From: Pseudomonas lutea | GTDB lineage: Bacteria > Pseudomonadota > Gammaproteobacteria > Pseudomonadales > Pseudomonadaceae | Direction of reading: 5' to 3' | Assembly: GCF_000759445.1 (NCBI RefSeq) | Contig: NZ_JRMB01000005.1 | Coordinates: 1 to 64,000, forward strand | Length of the DNA: 64,000 nt | Shown here: positions 16,917-27,069 of the stretch, piece by piece | Numbering within the stretch: the stretch's first letter is position 1 | Layout: each line of letters opens with the position of its first letter | Notes under the pieces: model-generated | The model's input: the letters and a program-made list of their open reading frames with translations, nothing else | What the model was told of the DNA's origin: nothing | Databases searched by the model: none | Translations under genes and position numbers: made by a program

Positions 16917-17132
16917 TCACCCCCGGGCATTGTCAAGAATGTCGTGCAACGCTACCCAGGGATGATGGTCTTCAAAGTCGTTGGCTGGACAGGTTTCGGC
17001 GTGTAGGAATGGGGCTTCGCAGTCTTCCAGTGCTTGGCTTTCCATGCAGCCAGTGCATACAGCACGTCCGGCAACGATCGACCATCGACCGTTCCATTCT
17101 TCAATACCTCGTTCAGTCTCCACTGTTTCCAT
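16917..17132 (-). CDS. Small Cys/His-rich protein
   Basis: 71 residues: RWSIVAGRAVCTGCMESQALEDCEAPFLHAETC...HHPWVALHDILD. A CxxC pair and two further Cys suggest a small metal-binding fold. The pattern looks like small conserved Pseudomonas proteins, but no function is known. It is convergent with the recombinase gene. Confidence 0.5.
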   Translation of the reverse strand: METVETERGIEEWNGRWSIVAGRAVCTGCMESQALEDCEAPFLHAETCPANDFEDHHPWVALHDILDNARG

Positions 17133-17446
17133 TCCTCAGCGTACATTTGTTAGATGCTGAAGGTAGCGCTGTGCGGGCCGGTTTGATACGCCCAAAACCA
17201 TACCCTTGTTTGAGTTGTAAGCCATGCGCACCAACCAATAAAGCTACGCCTGTTGGTCGGTTTATTAACGGCAGCTTTCGGCCAAATGCGGTCACTCAGC
17301 TATACGGTAATTAGTGGATTTGAGATTGCGCGCAACCGCATAGCCCCATACGGCGCACGCGCAGCTGTGTCGCTACGCGCTAGGCTTATAGGCAATCATG
17401 AGCTGGTATAACTGTTTGGTATACAGGCGACGAAAGTAGGAAAGCT
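17133..17446. other. Intergenic region
   Basis: About 310 bp between divergent genes. Nothing recognisable beyond the AGGA ribosome-binding site just before 17447. Confidence 0.5.
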
Positions 17447-18190
17447 ATGGCTCTCATTGATGACGTTGAAGGCTTGCAATCGATCTACATCAATCGTGCC
17501 ACCGGGAACGGAAACGACGATGATGAGCGGGCTCACCCTCTTTACCGGCAGAGCGTTCTTGATGACCCTCGTGTGGCATCGCTGGTTCCCGCGTGGGTGC
17601 GTCGTTACAGGAACTTGGATCAGTTTTGGGGGTTCATCCAGCCGAAATTCGCAAGCTACGCCGAGCGTAGGAAATTCATCTGGGATGATTTTAGGGCGCT
17701 CGTTGACTTCGCTGAATCGGGTGGGGAGCCCCCTTCAGATATCGTTGTCTCTGAAGCGCTGGACCGCATTGACGCTGAGCACGTTCGGATCGCTTGGACA
17801 AAGGCGCTTGAAAGGCGCTCAACCGATCCCGAGGGAGCTATAACCATGGCCCGTACGCTCCTAGAGTCGGTATGCAAACACATTCTTGACGAAGCCGGAA
17901 CGAGCGACCATGAGACAACTCCTGACCTGAACAAGCTCTACAAGCAAACAGCTACGCTTTTAAATCTGACGAAGGCACAACATGAAGAGGTTGTATTTAA
18001 GCAAATCCTTGGAGGGTGTACAGCAGTTATAGAGGGTTTAGGCGCGCTTCGGAATCGTCTCAGCGATGCTCACGGAAAAGGAAAAGGCGGGGTGAAGGCT
18101 GCTCCAAGGCACGCAGAGCTGGCAGTGAATCTGGCGGGCTCAACTGCACTTTTCCTGCTTGCCACATGGGAGGCAAAGAACGGAGATTGA
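17447..18190 (+). CDS. Abortive-infection Abi_C domain protein
   Basis: 247 residues. The C-terminal half (AITMARTLLESVCKHIL ... LYKQTATLLNLT ... ILGGCTAVIEGLGALRNRLSDAHGKGK ... AELAVNLAGSTALFLL) matches the Abi_C family, which is linked to abortive infection and structurally related to HEPN-type domains; the RNxxxDAH part resembles the HEPN catalytic RxxxxH motif (RNRLSDAH). The N-terminal 110 residues are not recognised. The AGGA site supports the start. Single-gene phage defence is plausible. Confidence 0.78.
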   Translation: MALIDDVEGLQSIYINRATGNGNDDDERAHPLYRQSVLDDPRVASLVPAWVRRYRNLDQFWGFIQPKFASYAERRKFIWDDFRALVDFAESGGEPPSDIVVSEALDRIDAEHVRIAWTKALERRSTDPEGAITMARTLLESVCKHILDEAGTSDHETTPDLNKLYKQTATLLNLTKAQHEEVVFKQILGGCTAVIEGLGALRNRLSDAHGKGKGGVKAAPRHAELAVNLAGSTALFLLATWEAKNGD

Positions 18191-18433
18191 GTTTGGTATC
18201 GCTCAATAGAGGGCGGATCAAATTCGGTAAATATGAGTGGTCAAATCAACCTAGTACCAACAACTCAAAAACGTCAGCTCTTGGCGGGTAAATGCCTGCC
18301 CTCATTAGGCAGCAATCGGCCAGAAGCAGTCACTGGACAGCTCTGCCGTCAGTCGCTGGCCTCGGCCGTCGCTGACATTCAGGCCTCTCACAAACTCTTC
18401 ACACGCAGCCAAAAGTTAGGAGCCAGCACACCT

Positions 18434-18748
18434 ATGGCCTACGAACTTCATATTTTCAAACCAATGGAAATAGCTCTTGAAGAATGGCAATCACTTTGCG
18501 CAAGTGATCCATCGATGAAGCTAGAAAACGAGTTGGCTCGCAGAAATCCCGTCACCGGTGAAACGATTGTTTCCAGCGGCAAAAACTCGGCAATTTGGAC
18601 GAATCCACTAACACAGCAACAGTATCTCTTTGATTATCGCAAGGGGGTAATTTCCTTCGTCTACAGCGATGCGGCAATCATTAAGGCCAAGGAAATTGCG
18701 AAAGCACTCGCAGCCATCGTTGAAGGCGATGAAGGTGAGGCATATTGA
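18434..18748 (+). CDS. Hypothetical protein (104 aa)
   Basis: The start was set at MAYELHIFKPMEIALEEWQSL (ATG 18434), because upstream in-frame sequence looks non-coding. A small globular protein with a central GKNSAIWTNPLTQQQYLFDYRKGVISFVYSD sheet region and a C-terminal helix. It resembles small immunity-like or hypothetical proteins of Pseudomonas, but no family can be named. Confidence 0.55.
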   Translation: MAYELHIFKPMEIALEEWQSLCASDPSMKLENELARRNPVTGETIVSSGKNSAIWTNPLTQQQYLFDYRKGVISFVYSDAAIIKAKEIAKALAAIVEGDEGEAY

Positions 18749-18870
18749 CAATGCCCTGTGACGGATGCTTTCTCGCTTCCTCTCAGCGGTTTTGACCTGC
18801 TAGCTGCCGACAGGCCGCTATGGGTCGATAGCTGTCGTTCGCAATGAACAAGAATCTGCGGCCATAAAAA

Positions 18871-18901
18871 GGCCCCCGGACTGTCGGAAAGTCAGGAGGC
18901 C
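18871..18901 (+). terminator. Hairpin after the 104-aa gene
   Basis: GGCC...GGACT pairs with AGTC...GGCC imperfectly, and a short A/T stretch follows. Possible terminator in the 490-bp gap (18749-19235), which otherwise holds nothing recognisable. Confidence 0.35.
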
Positions 18902-19235
18902 TATTTAACGGATATCCCGTTATACGCAGCCAGTAGGCGGCACAGGGTTCTATCCGAGCGGGTGCTTTAGGCGGAAAGCTACCCAGACAAGACTGCTGCC
19001 GATCGCCTCAAGGCACCACTTGCGCCCTGGCAACGATCCAATCCACGGCACGCCTTGCTCTCGACTGCGTATGCCCAGTTTGAAGCCAGACCTCATGGAG
19101 GGCGGCGTTCCCCTGTGTAAGTTTCCAAGACGGGCCGCACCAGCTATCGGCTGGAGGTCGCGTCCTTATGCTAATACCTCAAGTAAAAACGCCCGTCGTC
19201 GATGTCCTTAGCACAATCATCAATCGGACTCGGAC

Positions 19236-20861
19236 ATGACCTTCCGCTCACTGAACATCGCTAGCCGCAGTTTATTGTGTTTCGGCCTTTTGGCCGCCTT
19301 GGTCGCCGGTGTCGGTATTTTCGGCGTTCTGCAGATGTCGCAGATCCGCAACCAGAGTTTGGTGATCGAGAACAACAGCGTTCCGAGTATCGTCGAAGCA
19401 GACAACCTTGCCCTCCAGCTGGCCCGCACCCGAATTGAAGTACTGCGACTTTTGGCCATCCCTGATTCAGCAACTGTCTCAAGCACACGCACCAAAATCG
19501 ACGGCATAAATGGCGACGTGGCTGCAGCATTCGGCCGCTACGACAGGCTTGTCACCTCGGATCATGAACGTCAGGCCTTCGAGAGCCTTCGCCAGGTCCA
19601 CCAGGAATACCTGAAGAGCATTGGTCAGCTCGCCGAACTCGTTGCCGCTGGAAAGGTGGATGAAGCGCGCGCTCTGGTGCAGTCAGGCATGGCACAGCTG
19701 GGTGCGAAGATGAATGAAAGTACCGAGGCCCTGCGCAAGATCAACCAGGAGGACATCAAAGCAGCCGCCGAAACCGGCAATGCGACGTATACCCAATCCA
19801 GGTCCATCACTTGGGTAGCTATAGGACTTGCTCTGGGCCTGACTCTGCTGCTTGCCTGGCGTCTAACCGTAAGCTTGACCAGACCGATAGCTGACGCTGT
19901 AAGCGCCGCCAAGACCATCGCCAGTGGTGACTTAACACAGACGCTGGACACACGTGGTAAAGACGAAGCGGCTCAGCTCCTGCAGGCGATGCAGGAGATG
20001 CAAACTAATTTGCGGGACACCTTGGGCCACTTGGGCCATTCCGCGACTCAACTCGCTTCGGCTGCGGAGGAAATGACGGCGGTCATGCATGAGAGCGCTA
20101 TCGGCCTGCAGCAGCAGAACAGCGAAATCGAGATGGCAGCCACAGCAGTGACGGAAATGAGCCAAGCGGTCGACGAGGTAGCCGGCAACGCTACGGCCAC
20201 CTCGACCGATTCGCGACAAGCCGCCGATACGGCGCGCCAAGGACAGCAACAGCTCGGTAATACGCTCAGCGCGATCGAGACCCTGACAAATAACGTCATG
20301 GGCGCAAGCGAGCGCGCGGGTGAGCTGGCTGAGCAGACTCGCAACATCAGTCAGGTTCTAGACGTCATCCGTTCGGTCGCCGAGCAGACCAACCTTTTGG
20401 CTCTCAACGCTGCAATCGAGGCCGCTCGCGCAGGCGACGCCGGTCGTGGCTTCGCAGTGGTTGCCGATGAGGTCCGAGCGCTCGCCCATCGCACCGGCGA
20501 GAGCACCCGGGAAATTGAAAGCATGATCGGAAGCATTCAGCTGGGCACCGGCCAGACTGTAGATGCTTTGCTGACGAGTGCCGACCAAGCCCGGCAGACC
20601 CGCGAACAGGCCCAGTTGGCCAGCACTGCCCTCTCCGCCATTTCCCAGTCGGTGTCGGGCATTGACGAGCGGAATCTGGTGATCGCCAGCGCTGCCGAGG
20701 AGCAGGCTCAAGTGGCCCGCGAGGTCGACCGCAACTTGGTGCGAATACGTGATCTCTCGGTGCAAACAGCGGCCGGGGCTGAACAAACACGGGCAGCGAG
20801 CCAGCAGTTGTCAGAACTGGCAGTCGGACTCAACGAGCAGATCCGTCGATTCCGGGTGTAG
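19236..20861 (+). CDS. Methyl-accepting chemotaxis protein
   Basis: 541 residues. TM1 is about residues 10-32, then a four-helix-bundle-type periplasmic sensor (DNLALQLARTRIEVLRLL...), TM2 about 188-207 (WVAIGLALGLTLLLAW), HAMP (LTRPIADAVSAAKTIASGDLTQTL) and the signalling tip VAEQTNLLALNAAIEAARAGDAGRGFAVVADEVRALAHR. It senses an unknown small ligand and signals to host CheA/CheW. It is the first of three sensory genes on the same strand, followed by a LOV kinase and an EAL protein. Confidence 0.95.
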   Translation: MTFRSLNIASRSLLCFGLLAALVAGVGIFGVLQMSQIRNQSLVIENNSVPSIVEADNLALQLARTRIEVLRLLAIPDSATVSSTRTKIDGINGDVAAAFGRYDRLVTSDHERQAFESLRQVHQEYLKSIGQLAELVAAGKVDEARALVQSGMAQLGAKMNESTEALRKINQEDIKAAAETGNATYTQSRSITWVAIGLALGLTLLLAWRLTVSLTRPIADAVSAAKTIASGDLTQTLDTRGKDEAAQLLQAMQEMQTNLRDTLGHLGHSATQLASAAEEMTAVMHESAIGLQQQNSEIEMAATAVTEMSQAVDEVAGNATATSTDSRQAADTARQGQQQLGNTLSAIETLTNNVMGASERAGELAEQTRNISQVLDVIRSVAEQTNLLALNAAIEAARAGDAGRGFAVVADEVRALAHRTGESTREIESMIGSIQLGTGQTVDALLTSADQARQTREQAQLASTALSAISQSVSGIDERNLVIASAAEEQAQVAREVDRNLVRIRDLSVQTAAGAEQTRAASQQLSELAVGLNEQIRRFRV

Positions 20862-21277
20862 CCCACATCACACGAGCCTAGTTCGAGGCCACCCCTGCCG
20901 ATTGAGCGCCAAGCGGCAGGACACTTCGTTCAATCATAAGTCCCGTTTCGGTAGCGCAAGTCAGGGATCCAACGGCATGCCGTCTGGGCCGACTTTCGGC
21001 AGCCAGCTGTTTGCCGCCTCATTCACGGCCGTCACTAGCTCCTGGAATTGCTCTGAAAGAACGTGGGGAATGAATGGGTTCGTCATCCGGTCTCTCGCCG
21101 AGCCACGAATCGACGCCTGTAAACTCGGTAACACCCTTACTCAGCTACATCGTCGAAGCCTGCCAATTCAGCCAAGGGGTTTGAGGAATCTTAATCATTC
21201 GGATCTGTCTGACCACCATCGTACGGCCTGTCCGCAGTCCTGGCTGTCTCTGTATTCCTCCTTGACCCGGAGCTTCG
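20862..21277. other. Intergenic region before the LOV kinase gene
   Basis: About 415 bp with no convincing gene. It presumably carries the promoter of the LOV kinase gene; no clear operator was seen. Confidence 0.45.
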
Positions 21278-22873
21278 ATGGTCCACCGCACGCAGTCTGT
21301 CAGCAATACCTCAACCGGCGACATCAGCGGTTCGGATCACAACGTGTTTTTTGCGGCGGTAGAAACTACCCGCATGCCGATGATCGTTACGGATCCCAAA
21401 CGGCCTGATAACCCAATCATCTTTGCCAACAACGCTTTCATCGAAATGACCGGCTACGACCGGTCAGAAATCGTCGGTCATAACTGTCGATTTCTTCAGG
21501 GCATTGAGACCGATCGAGAGATTGTGGCCAAGGTTCGTAAAGCGATCGACGAGGAAACTGAGATTGCGGTCGAGATCGTCAATTATAAAAAAGACGGATC
21601 GTCGTTCTGGAACGCGCTGTTCATTTCGCCGGTGTACAACGAAGCTGGAGAGCTCATCTATTTTTTCGCGTCCCAGTTGGACGTGAGCCGTCGGCGTGAC
21701 GCCGAGGATGGTTTGCGTCAAGCGCAAAAAATGGAGGCTCTTGGGCAGCTCACAGGCGGGATAGCTCACGATTTCAATAATTTGCTGCAGGTGATGATCG
21801 GGTACCTGGACATGATCCAGCGAACCGCTGGCAAGCCTCAGTACGACCAGCAGCGGGTACTGCGCAGTGCGACGAATGCGCGCGACGCAGCGGAGCGAGC
21901 GAAGACTTTAACTCAACAGCTGCTTGCCTTTTCACGCAAGCAGAAGCTGCAGGGTCGTGTCATCAATCTCAACAACATTGTCAGCTCCTCACAAGACATG
22001 GCCTCTACGGTGCTCCTCGATACCGAGCTGAGACTAGTGCTGCAACCTGATCTATGGAATTGCCGGGTAGATCCAACGCAGACAGAGGTTGCGCTGCTGA
22101 ACATCTTCATTAATGCCCGGGACGCCATGGAAGCACGATCAGATCGGTTGCTTACGGTCGAGACCAAGAACGTCACCATCCAGGATCTCGCGTCGACTTC
22201 CTATGACGGGCTGATGCCGGGCCGCTATGTCAGTGTTGCTCTCACCGATAATGGTACTGGCATGCCTGCTGCCATTGTTAACCGAGTCATGGACCCCTTC
22301 TTCACCACGAAAGAGGAAGGTAAGGGATCTGGGCTAGGCCTTTCGATGGTCTACGGCTTCATGAAACAGTCCGGAGGAACGGCCCGCATCTATTCCGAAG
22401 AGGGCATCGGGACCACCATCCGAATGTATTTCCCAGCCGACGATAGCCAGTTGCATGCCTCACATACTCCCGAGCATGTTCCTGAGCAGGCGGGTCATGA
22501 GCGAATTTTGGTGGTTGAAGACCGACCTGACGTGGCAGAGCTGGCCAGGATGGTGCTGGAGGAATACGGCTACTCCTGCGCATTGGCCTACAGCGGCAGG
22601 GAGGCGTTGCAGATGCTTGATGGGGAGAGCTTCGATCTGCTCTTTACTGACTTGATCATGCCTGGCGGCATGAACGGCGTAATGCTCGCTCGAGAGGCTA
22701 AGCGTCGGCATCCCAACCTCAAGGTACTCCTCACAACCGGGTATTCAGAGAACTCACTTGAGCGCACGGATGCGGGCGGAAACGATTTGGATGTGATCTC
22801 TAAGCCCTATATTCCGACCGACCTGGCCAAGAAGATTCGTCAGGTCCTAATTGGACCCAACGGCGTGAGTTAA
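21278..22873 (+). CDS. LOV-domain hybrid histidine kinase (blue-light sensor)
   Basis: 531 residues. The N-terminal LOV domain carries GHNCRFLQG, the flavin-binding motif whose Cys forms the light-induced adduct. HisKA follows ([18 protein letters not shown], phospho-acceptor His), then HATPase ([30 protein letters not shown]) and a C-terminal receiver domain ([16 protein letters not shown]...[14 protein letters not shown], phospho-acceptor Asp). Domain order and length match LOV-HK of P. syringae, which adjusts motility and virulence to light. GGAG lies 5 bases before the ATG. Finding it on a plasmid is unusual. Confidence 0.95.
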   Translation: MVHRTQSVSNTSTGDISGSDHNVFFAAVETTRMPMIVTDPKRPDNPIIFANNAFIEMTGYDRSEIVGHNCRFLQGIETDREIVAKVRKAIDEETEIAVEIVNYKKDGSSFWNALFISPVYNEAGELIYFFASQLDVSRRRDAEDGLRQAQKMEALGQLTGGIAHDFNNLLQVMIGYLDMIQRTAGKPQYDQQRVLRSATNARDAAERAKTLTQQLLAFSRKQKLQGRVINLNNIVSSSQDMASTVLLDTELRLVLQPDLWNCRVDPTQTEVALLNIFINARDAMEARSDRLLTVETKNVTIQDLASTSYDGLMPGRYVSVALTDNGTGMPAAIVNRVMDPFFTTKEEGKGSGLGLSMVYGFMKQSGGTARIYSEEGIGTTIRMYFPADDSQLHASHTPEHVPEQAGHERILVVEDRPDVAELARMVLEEYGYSCALAYSGREALQMLDGESFDLLFTDLIMPGGMNGVMLAREAKRRHPNLKVLLTTGYSENSLERTDAGGNDLDVISKPYIPTDLAKKIRQVLIGPNGVS

Positions 22874-22961
22874 GTCGCGTCATAGACGGCGCCCGTCGGG
22901 CGCTTCTCCCAATGAATAACAGCGTGCACAGGCATGCTGCTTGAAGTCTCAAGGAGCGAGC

Positions 22962-24527
22962 ATGAGCAGGTTCAAAGTCGTTGCAACCGCGGTCTCCTGC
23001 GGCGTGCTAGGCGCTGTCGTCGCTATCTCGCTGACGTCGTACGCCTCCTGGTCCAGGGCGATATCGGACGAGCAGATGCTTCTGCAGATATTTTCAGAAC
23101 GAGCAATGAGAAATGTAGAGATTTCGCTAGACCAAGGACGGTCGGCTATTTCGTCATTAGATAATTGGACGGGCGTTCGCTGCTCGTCAGACCACATAGC
23201 GTTCATGCAGCGTGTGACGATAAATACCCGAGCCATCGAGGAGGTCCGCTACCGCGACGGGGTGACTCAATGCAGCTCCTGGGGGGATAGTTTCAGCAGC
23301 GGTGAGGACCCTGAAGTCGATGGCGCGTTAGGCGGTGGCTTTGAGCTTGCATTGCGTGCCGAGTCGCATATAAAAGGAGTCGATCCGATTACGTTGTTGA
23401 GACGTGGGTCCTACGGCGTGATCATTAATACCGGTCGTTTGTCAGACGTAATACTAAACCAGCAGTTGAAACTAGCTATTTTTTATCAAGGCAGGATGGT
23501 TAGCGGTTTACGGATTGAAGACGCTGCGCCTTGGAGTGACGTCATCTCACAGGGCAGGCAGCACGATGAAAGCAATCTCTACGCAGTGACTCAGAGGAAT
23601 GAGTGGACCGCCGTAGTTGCTGAACCGATGACATCGCTCGGTACAAGCTTCAACAGGGAGTTATTACGAGCGTTGCCTACGAGCTTGATCATTGGTCTGT
23701 TGATCGGGGCGCTCGTGATGACTTTCATGCTCAGAAGGCGTTCCCCTTTTGCTGAGCTACAGACTGCCATTCGCAAGCGTGAATTCGTAGTTCATTATCA
23801 GCCCATAGTGGCCCTGGACTCCGGCGATTGTGTTGGAGCCGAAGCCCTTGTCAGATGGATCAGACCAGACGGAAGCATGGTTGCCCCTGACAAGTTCATC
23901 CCGCTAGCTGAGGACACTGGCCTCATCTTGCCGATCACTGACCAAGTCATCCAAGGGGTGGTGGACGACCTAGAGTCAGTACTTGCCAATAATCCTAGCC
24001 TGCACATCGCTATCAATCTCTGTGCAGACGACATCAAGACCGGCCGCTTCATCGGTGTGATCGAGTCTGCGCTACACGGCGGCTTGATCAAAAACGAGCA
24101 GATCTGGCTGGAAGCGACTGAGCGAGGATTTATCGACATCACCTCTGCAACAGGGTCCCTCAAAAAGGCCCAAATGTTAGGTTTCAACATCGCGATAGAT
24201 GATTTTGGAACAGGCTACTCGAGCTTGCAGCACCTTCAAAGCTTGCCAGTTAACGTCCTGAAAATTGACAAGGCCTTTGTGGACACCATCGGTATAACCT
24301 CAGCGTCTAGTTCAGTTATTACACACATCATTGCCATGGCGAAGACGTTAAACCTGGAGATCGTAGCTGAAGGGGTAGAAACGGAAGCTCAGGCGGCCTA
24401 TCTGAAGGCTCAGGGCGTTGAATACGCACAGGGTTGGTTTTACTCAAAAGCCCTTCCGGCTGGAGAATTTGCCCTCTTCATGCAACAAAAATCTGCCCCC
24501 TTTCGGCCCGACTGTGGAGGAGCCTAA
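22962..24527 (+). CDS. CSS-motif EAL cyclic-di-GMP phosphodiesterase
   Basis: About 521 residues from MSRFKVVATA (AAGGAG before the ATG). A TM helix, a periplasmic CSS domain (CSS in VRCSSDH and TQCSSWG, so redox-sensitive disulfides are likely), a second TM (about 235-252) and a complete EAL domain: EALVRW, NLCADDI, EATERG, IDDFGTGYSSL, LKIDKAFV and AEGVET. The catalytic residues look intact, so it should hydrolyse c-di-GMP and favour motility. It follows the LOV kinase by about 90 bases. Confidence 0.93.
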   Translation: MSRFKVVATAVSCGVLGAVVAISLTSYASWSRAISDEQMLLQIFSERAMRNVEISLDQGRSAISSLDNWTGVRCSSDHIAFMQRVTINTRAIEEVRYRDGVTQCSSWGDSFSSGEDPEVDGALGGGFELALRAESHIKGVDPITLLRRGSYGVIINTGRLSDVILNQQLKLAIFYQGRMVSGLRIEDAAPWSDVISQGRQHDESNLYAVTQRNEWTAVVAEPMTSLGTSFNRELLRALPTSLIIGLLIGALVMTFMLRRRSPFAELQTAIRKREFVVHYQPIVALDSGDCVGAEALVRWIRPDGSMVAPDKFIPLAEDTGLILPITDQVIQGVVDDLESVLANNPSLHIAINLCADDIKTGRFIGVIESALHGGLIKNEQIWLEATERGFIDITSATGSLKKAQMLGFNIAIDDFGTGYSSLQHLQSLPVNVLKIDKAFVDTIGITSASSSVITHIIAMAKTLNLEIVAEGVETEAQAAYLKAQGVEYAQGWFYSKALPAGEFALFMQQKSAPFRPDCGGA

Positions 24528-24905
24528 AGGAGTCGTCCAAGCCTCTGCTGCGATCTCCTTGCCGTTTACTAGCAGTCCAGCAAAGTTACCCGCCAGATAA
24601 AGCACGCTTAACGTAAATCCCGTTATTCGTAATGCGCGGCAGTCTTCAAGGGGCTGACCATTCTTATCCGTTTTAGGCCGATCATTTACAGCAGGACCTG
24701 ACCCGGCGCATGGCCATCTTCTCGGGCAATGGTTACTTGCCACGACGCGCCTCCGTTCAGCTCACAACGGATTCAGGTGTGACTTTTCGCCAGGTGACTG
24801 GTAGTGACAGCACGCTAACTCTATTTTCAGTGGTTTTTAGGAACACGAATTGCACACCTGTAACCCGCGCTACAATGCCCAACTTTTAATGCACGAGCGG
24901 CTGCG
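24528..24905. other. Intergenic region
   Basis: About 380 bp. A minus-strand frame (24444-24743) is open and hydrophobic in the middle, but it overlaps the EAL gene end and lacks support. Nothing else seen. Confidence 0.4.
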
Positions 24906-25391
24906 ATGAGCTGGACTGATATAGACGACAACGGACGTGTCTACAGCATGTCGCACCTGCAGCCGTTCACGCATGTTGTACGCATCGATGGAGTCGACAT
25001 CACTATCCATTTTAGCTTCGGGTTTCACTGTTTTACTGACGAAAAAGGGGATGGCAAGCTGATTCTCAACCGGGGCGAGCGTCGAAACTTTTCACCGTCG
25101 CGCTGGGAAGCGAGCAAGGAGCTGGTGCCATGGGTCTTGAAGCGAATGCTCGATGCCCACGTGACGATGCACATCGATCAAAAAAAGCAGCGTCGATACT
25201 TCGCCATGGATCTCTACGAGTACGCTTTGATTTTCAATATCACCAAGCCTGGCAACACCGAAAATACGCTGAAAGTCACGATGATCACAGCCTACCCCGT
25301 AGACCAATGGGGCCGTTCCAGCTTACCGAAAGGGCCGAAGCAGAATCTCTCATGGGTGCTTGGGCAACGCGCCAAGGGCATTACGGTATAG
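24906..25391 (+). CDS. Hypothetical protein (161 aa)
   Basis: 161 residues, or 147 if the ATG at 24948 is used. The sequence (ITIHFSFGFHCFTDEKGDG...RRYFAMDLYEYALIFNITKP...TMITAYPVDQWG) has the composition of a folded cytosolic protein, but no family was recognised. A hairpin follows. It lies alone between the sensory cassette and the parAB region. Confidence 0.55.
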   Translation: MSWTDIDDNGRVYSMSHLQPFTHVVRIDGVDITIHFSFGFHCFTDEKGDGKLILNRGERRNFSPSRWEASKELVPWVLKRMLDAHVTMHIDQKKQRRYFAMDLYEYALIFNITKPGNTENTLKVTMITAYPVDQWGRSSLPKGPKQNLSWVLGQRAKGITV

Positions 25392-25406
25392 CTCAAAAAG
25401 CAGAAA

Positions 25407-25430
25407 GCCCCGGCGCTTGCGCGTCGGGGC
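25407..25430. terminator. GC-rich hairpin after the 161-aa gene
   Basis: GCCCCGGCG pairs with CGTCGGGGC (one mismatch) 16 bases after the stop codon. A terminator is likely despite the weak T tail. Confidence 0.55.
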
Positions 25431-25994
25431 CCCTGTGAATCTCGTTAAAGGTCTACCTTTTCGCGCACTACACGCTTATCCAGCCAAGGCTCGGAGAGGC
25501 ATTTCAGCCTCCGGATCAGCGCCCCTTTTTCAAGGTTCCAGTATGCGCTGACATAGTTATTATCCTGCTGGATGACGCACGTGTCAACGTCCCTACCTCA
25601 GCAGCTACATGCTCAGGGCAAGCGAATTCTGTACCGACCAAAGACTGTGCACCCTCTGAACCCAGCACCGCGCCGCCGACATGCGCCGGCGGATTCTTGA
25701 TGTGCCCCGTTATCGGCTACTCGTCGAAGAACTGGACGGGCTCTACAAGAGCACCATCTGGCTTGGCGCGCAAACGTCGAGGGCGATCTGGTGGCCCTGC
25801 TTATGATGTTGCTATTGCTTGCTGTCGAGCGGCAACGACTACCATGACCGGCCTACTGGTACGGCAGTTCCTACGGATAGCTCCCGGCGAGCATCCCTAC
25901 CTTTGAACGAAGACAGCCCAGAGAAAGCACGAATACCTGAACGGTACCAAAGAGATCCTTATAAGATACCTATATAATTGACTTAAGACACCAA
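25431..25994. other. Intergenic region, possible gene relic
   Basis: About 560 bp. A plus-strand stretch near 25680-25760 reads MRRRILDVPRYRLLVEELDG and looks like a coding relic, but it cannot be assigned. Confidence 0.35.
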
Positions 25995-26038
25995 AAGGAT
26001 ATCCTTATGATGTCTAACGAAGAGCAAAGGATATCCGT
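25995..26038. promoter_or_regulatory. parA operator/centromere-like palindromes
   Basis: AAGGATATCCTT (25995-26006) and AAGGATATCCGT (26027-26038, touching the parA ATG). The same palindrome recurs after parA and after the RHH gene. Likely bound by the small partition protein. Confidence 0.65.
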
Positions 26039-26695
26039 ATGTCGATTTTCGTGATTGGGAACAGTAAGGGAGGGGTGGGTAAGTCCACGCTCACGGTTCA
26101 AATTGGCATAGGCCGCGCTCTGCAAGGCAAGGACGTGCTTGTCGTCAACAGTGACCGCCAATCATCATCCTCTAAAGCGATTGACCGTCGGGATGCTGCA
26201 AATCTCACTCCGAGCGTCACCCTGGTCGCTTACCCCGAAGGTGAACAGTTAAGAACTCAAGTCCTACGGCAACTCGACAAATACGATGACATCATCATTG
26301 ATGCGGGCGGGCGGGACAGTTCAGCATTTCGACATGCCATGATGATTGCTGACGTGATGCTAGTGCCTATAGCGCCCGGCAATTTCGAACTGGATGCGTT
26401 GGAAGATGAACTGGTCCCGTTGATCCGTGAAATCCAGTCCTCCCGAGCGGACAACCCATTGCCAATCTATGCCTTCCTCAACATGGCAGAACCCAAAAAA
26501 TTCTCCAGCGATAACATTGGTACACGTAAATCGATTGAGGCCTTCCCTGAACTGCAGCTCATTGACCTAACCATTACGCGCAGGAAGTCGATAGCTGCGG
26601 CGTCGACGCTTGGTATGTCAGTTTCAGAAATGAGACCTAGGGATGTGAAAGCATGCAAGGAGATCGAGGCGCTGCTTCAAGCACTATTTGACTAG
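26039..26695 (+). CDS. parA: ParA-family partition ATPase
   Basis: 218 residues with a deviant Walker A GNSKGGVGKSTLT (about 7-19), Walker A' (LVVNSDRQ) and Walker B (DDIIIDAGGRDS). It has no N-terminal HTH extension, which fits type Ib partition (ParF-like), in which a small RHH protein binds the centromere. Such a gene follows at 26777. It belongs with the second replicon (RepA at 28223). Confidence 0.93.
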   Translation: MSIFVIGNSKGGVGKSTLTVQIGIGRALQGKDVLVVNSDRQSSSSKAIDRRDAANLTPSVTLVAYPEGEQLRTQVLRQLDKYDDIIIDAGGRDSSAFRHAMMIADVMLVPIAPGNFELDALEDELVPLIREIQSSRADNPLPIYAFLNMAEPKKFSSDNIGTRKSIEAFPELQLIDLTITRRKSIAAASTLGMSVSEMRPRDVKACKEIEALLQALFD

Positions 26696-26699
26696 TTAA

Positions 26700-26750
26700 A
26701 TACCCTAAAGGTATTAATTAGATACCGATTTGATATCCTAAGGATATCCA
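26700..26750. repeat. parAB intergenic palindromes
   Basis: TATCCTAAGGATATCC and ACCCTAAAGGTA repeats lie between parA and the RHH gene, related to the sites before parA and after the RHH gene. Possible centromere or operator. Confidence 0.5.
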
Positions 26751-26776
26751 AAGACCACCCTATAACGGTGACCACC

Positions 26777-27028
26777 ATGGCAATTATCCAACGCGCGCCG
26801 AAGCAAGCTACGGCAGATCAAGCTGCAACCCAAGCGGCTGCCAAAGCTGCAGCTACCGCTCCAGACAGCAAATCAAAAACAAACATGCGAGGTAAGCGTG
26901 AAATGTTCACCGTGGGCTTCGAGCCTGACTTGTTAGCGGAATTCGATGCAGCGCGCAGCAAGCTAGGCCTATCAAGACCAGCTCTAATCAAAATAGCCGT
27001 GCGGAGATTACTGGATGCGGGGGTATGA
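26777..27028 (+). CDS. Small RHH partition protein (ParG/ParB-like)
   Basis: About 83 residues (an in-frame GTG at 26768 is possible). The N-terminus is flexible and Ala/Gln/Lys-rich, as in ParG; the C-terminal ribbon-helix-helix is EMFTVGFEPDLLAEFDAARSKLGLSRPALIKIAVRRLL. It should bind the GGATATCC palindromes around the operon and stimulate ParA through its tail. Confidence 0.82.
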   Translation: MAIIQRAPKQATADQAATQAAAKAAATAPDSKSKTNMRGKREMFTVGFEPDLLAEFDAARSKLGLSRPALIKIAVRRLLDAGV

Positions 27029-27069
27029 GCTTGACGTTAAAAGCCAGCAAAAGAATGTCCGAAGGACAT

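Noticed and set aside
24444-24743. Minus-strand frame with a hydrophobic centre
   Set aside because: It overlaps the EAL gene end and has no clear start site or family. A gene relic cannot be excluded.
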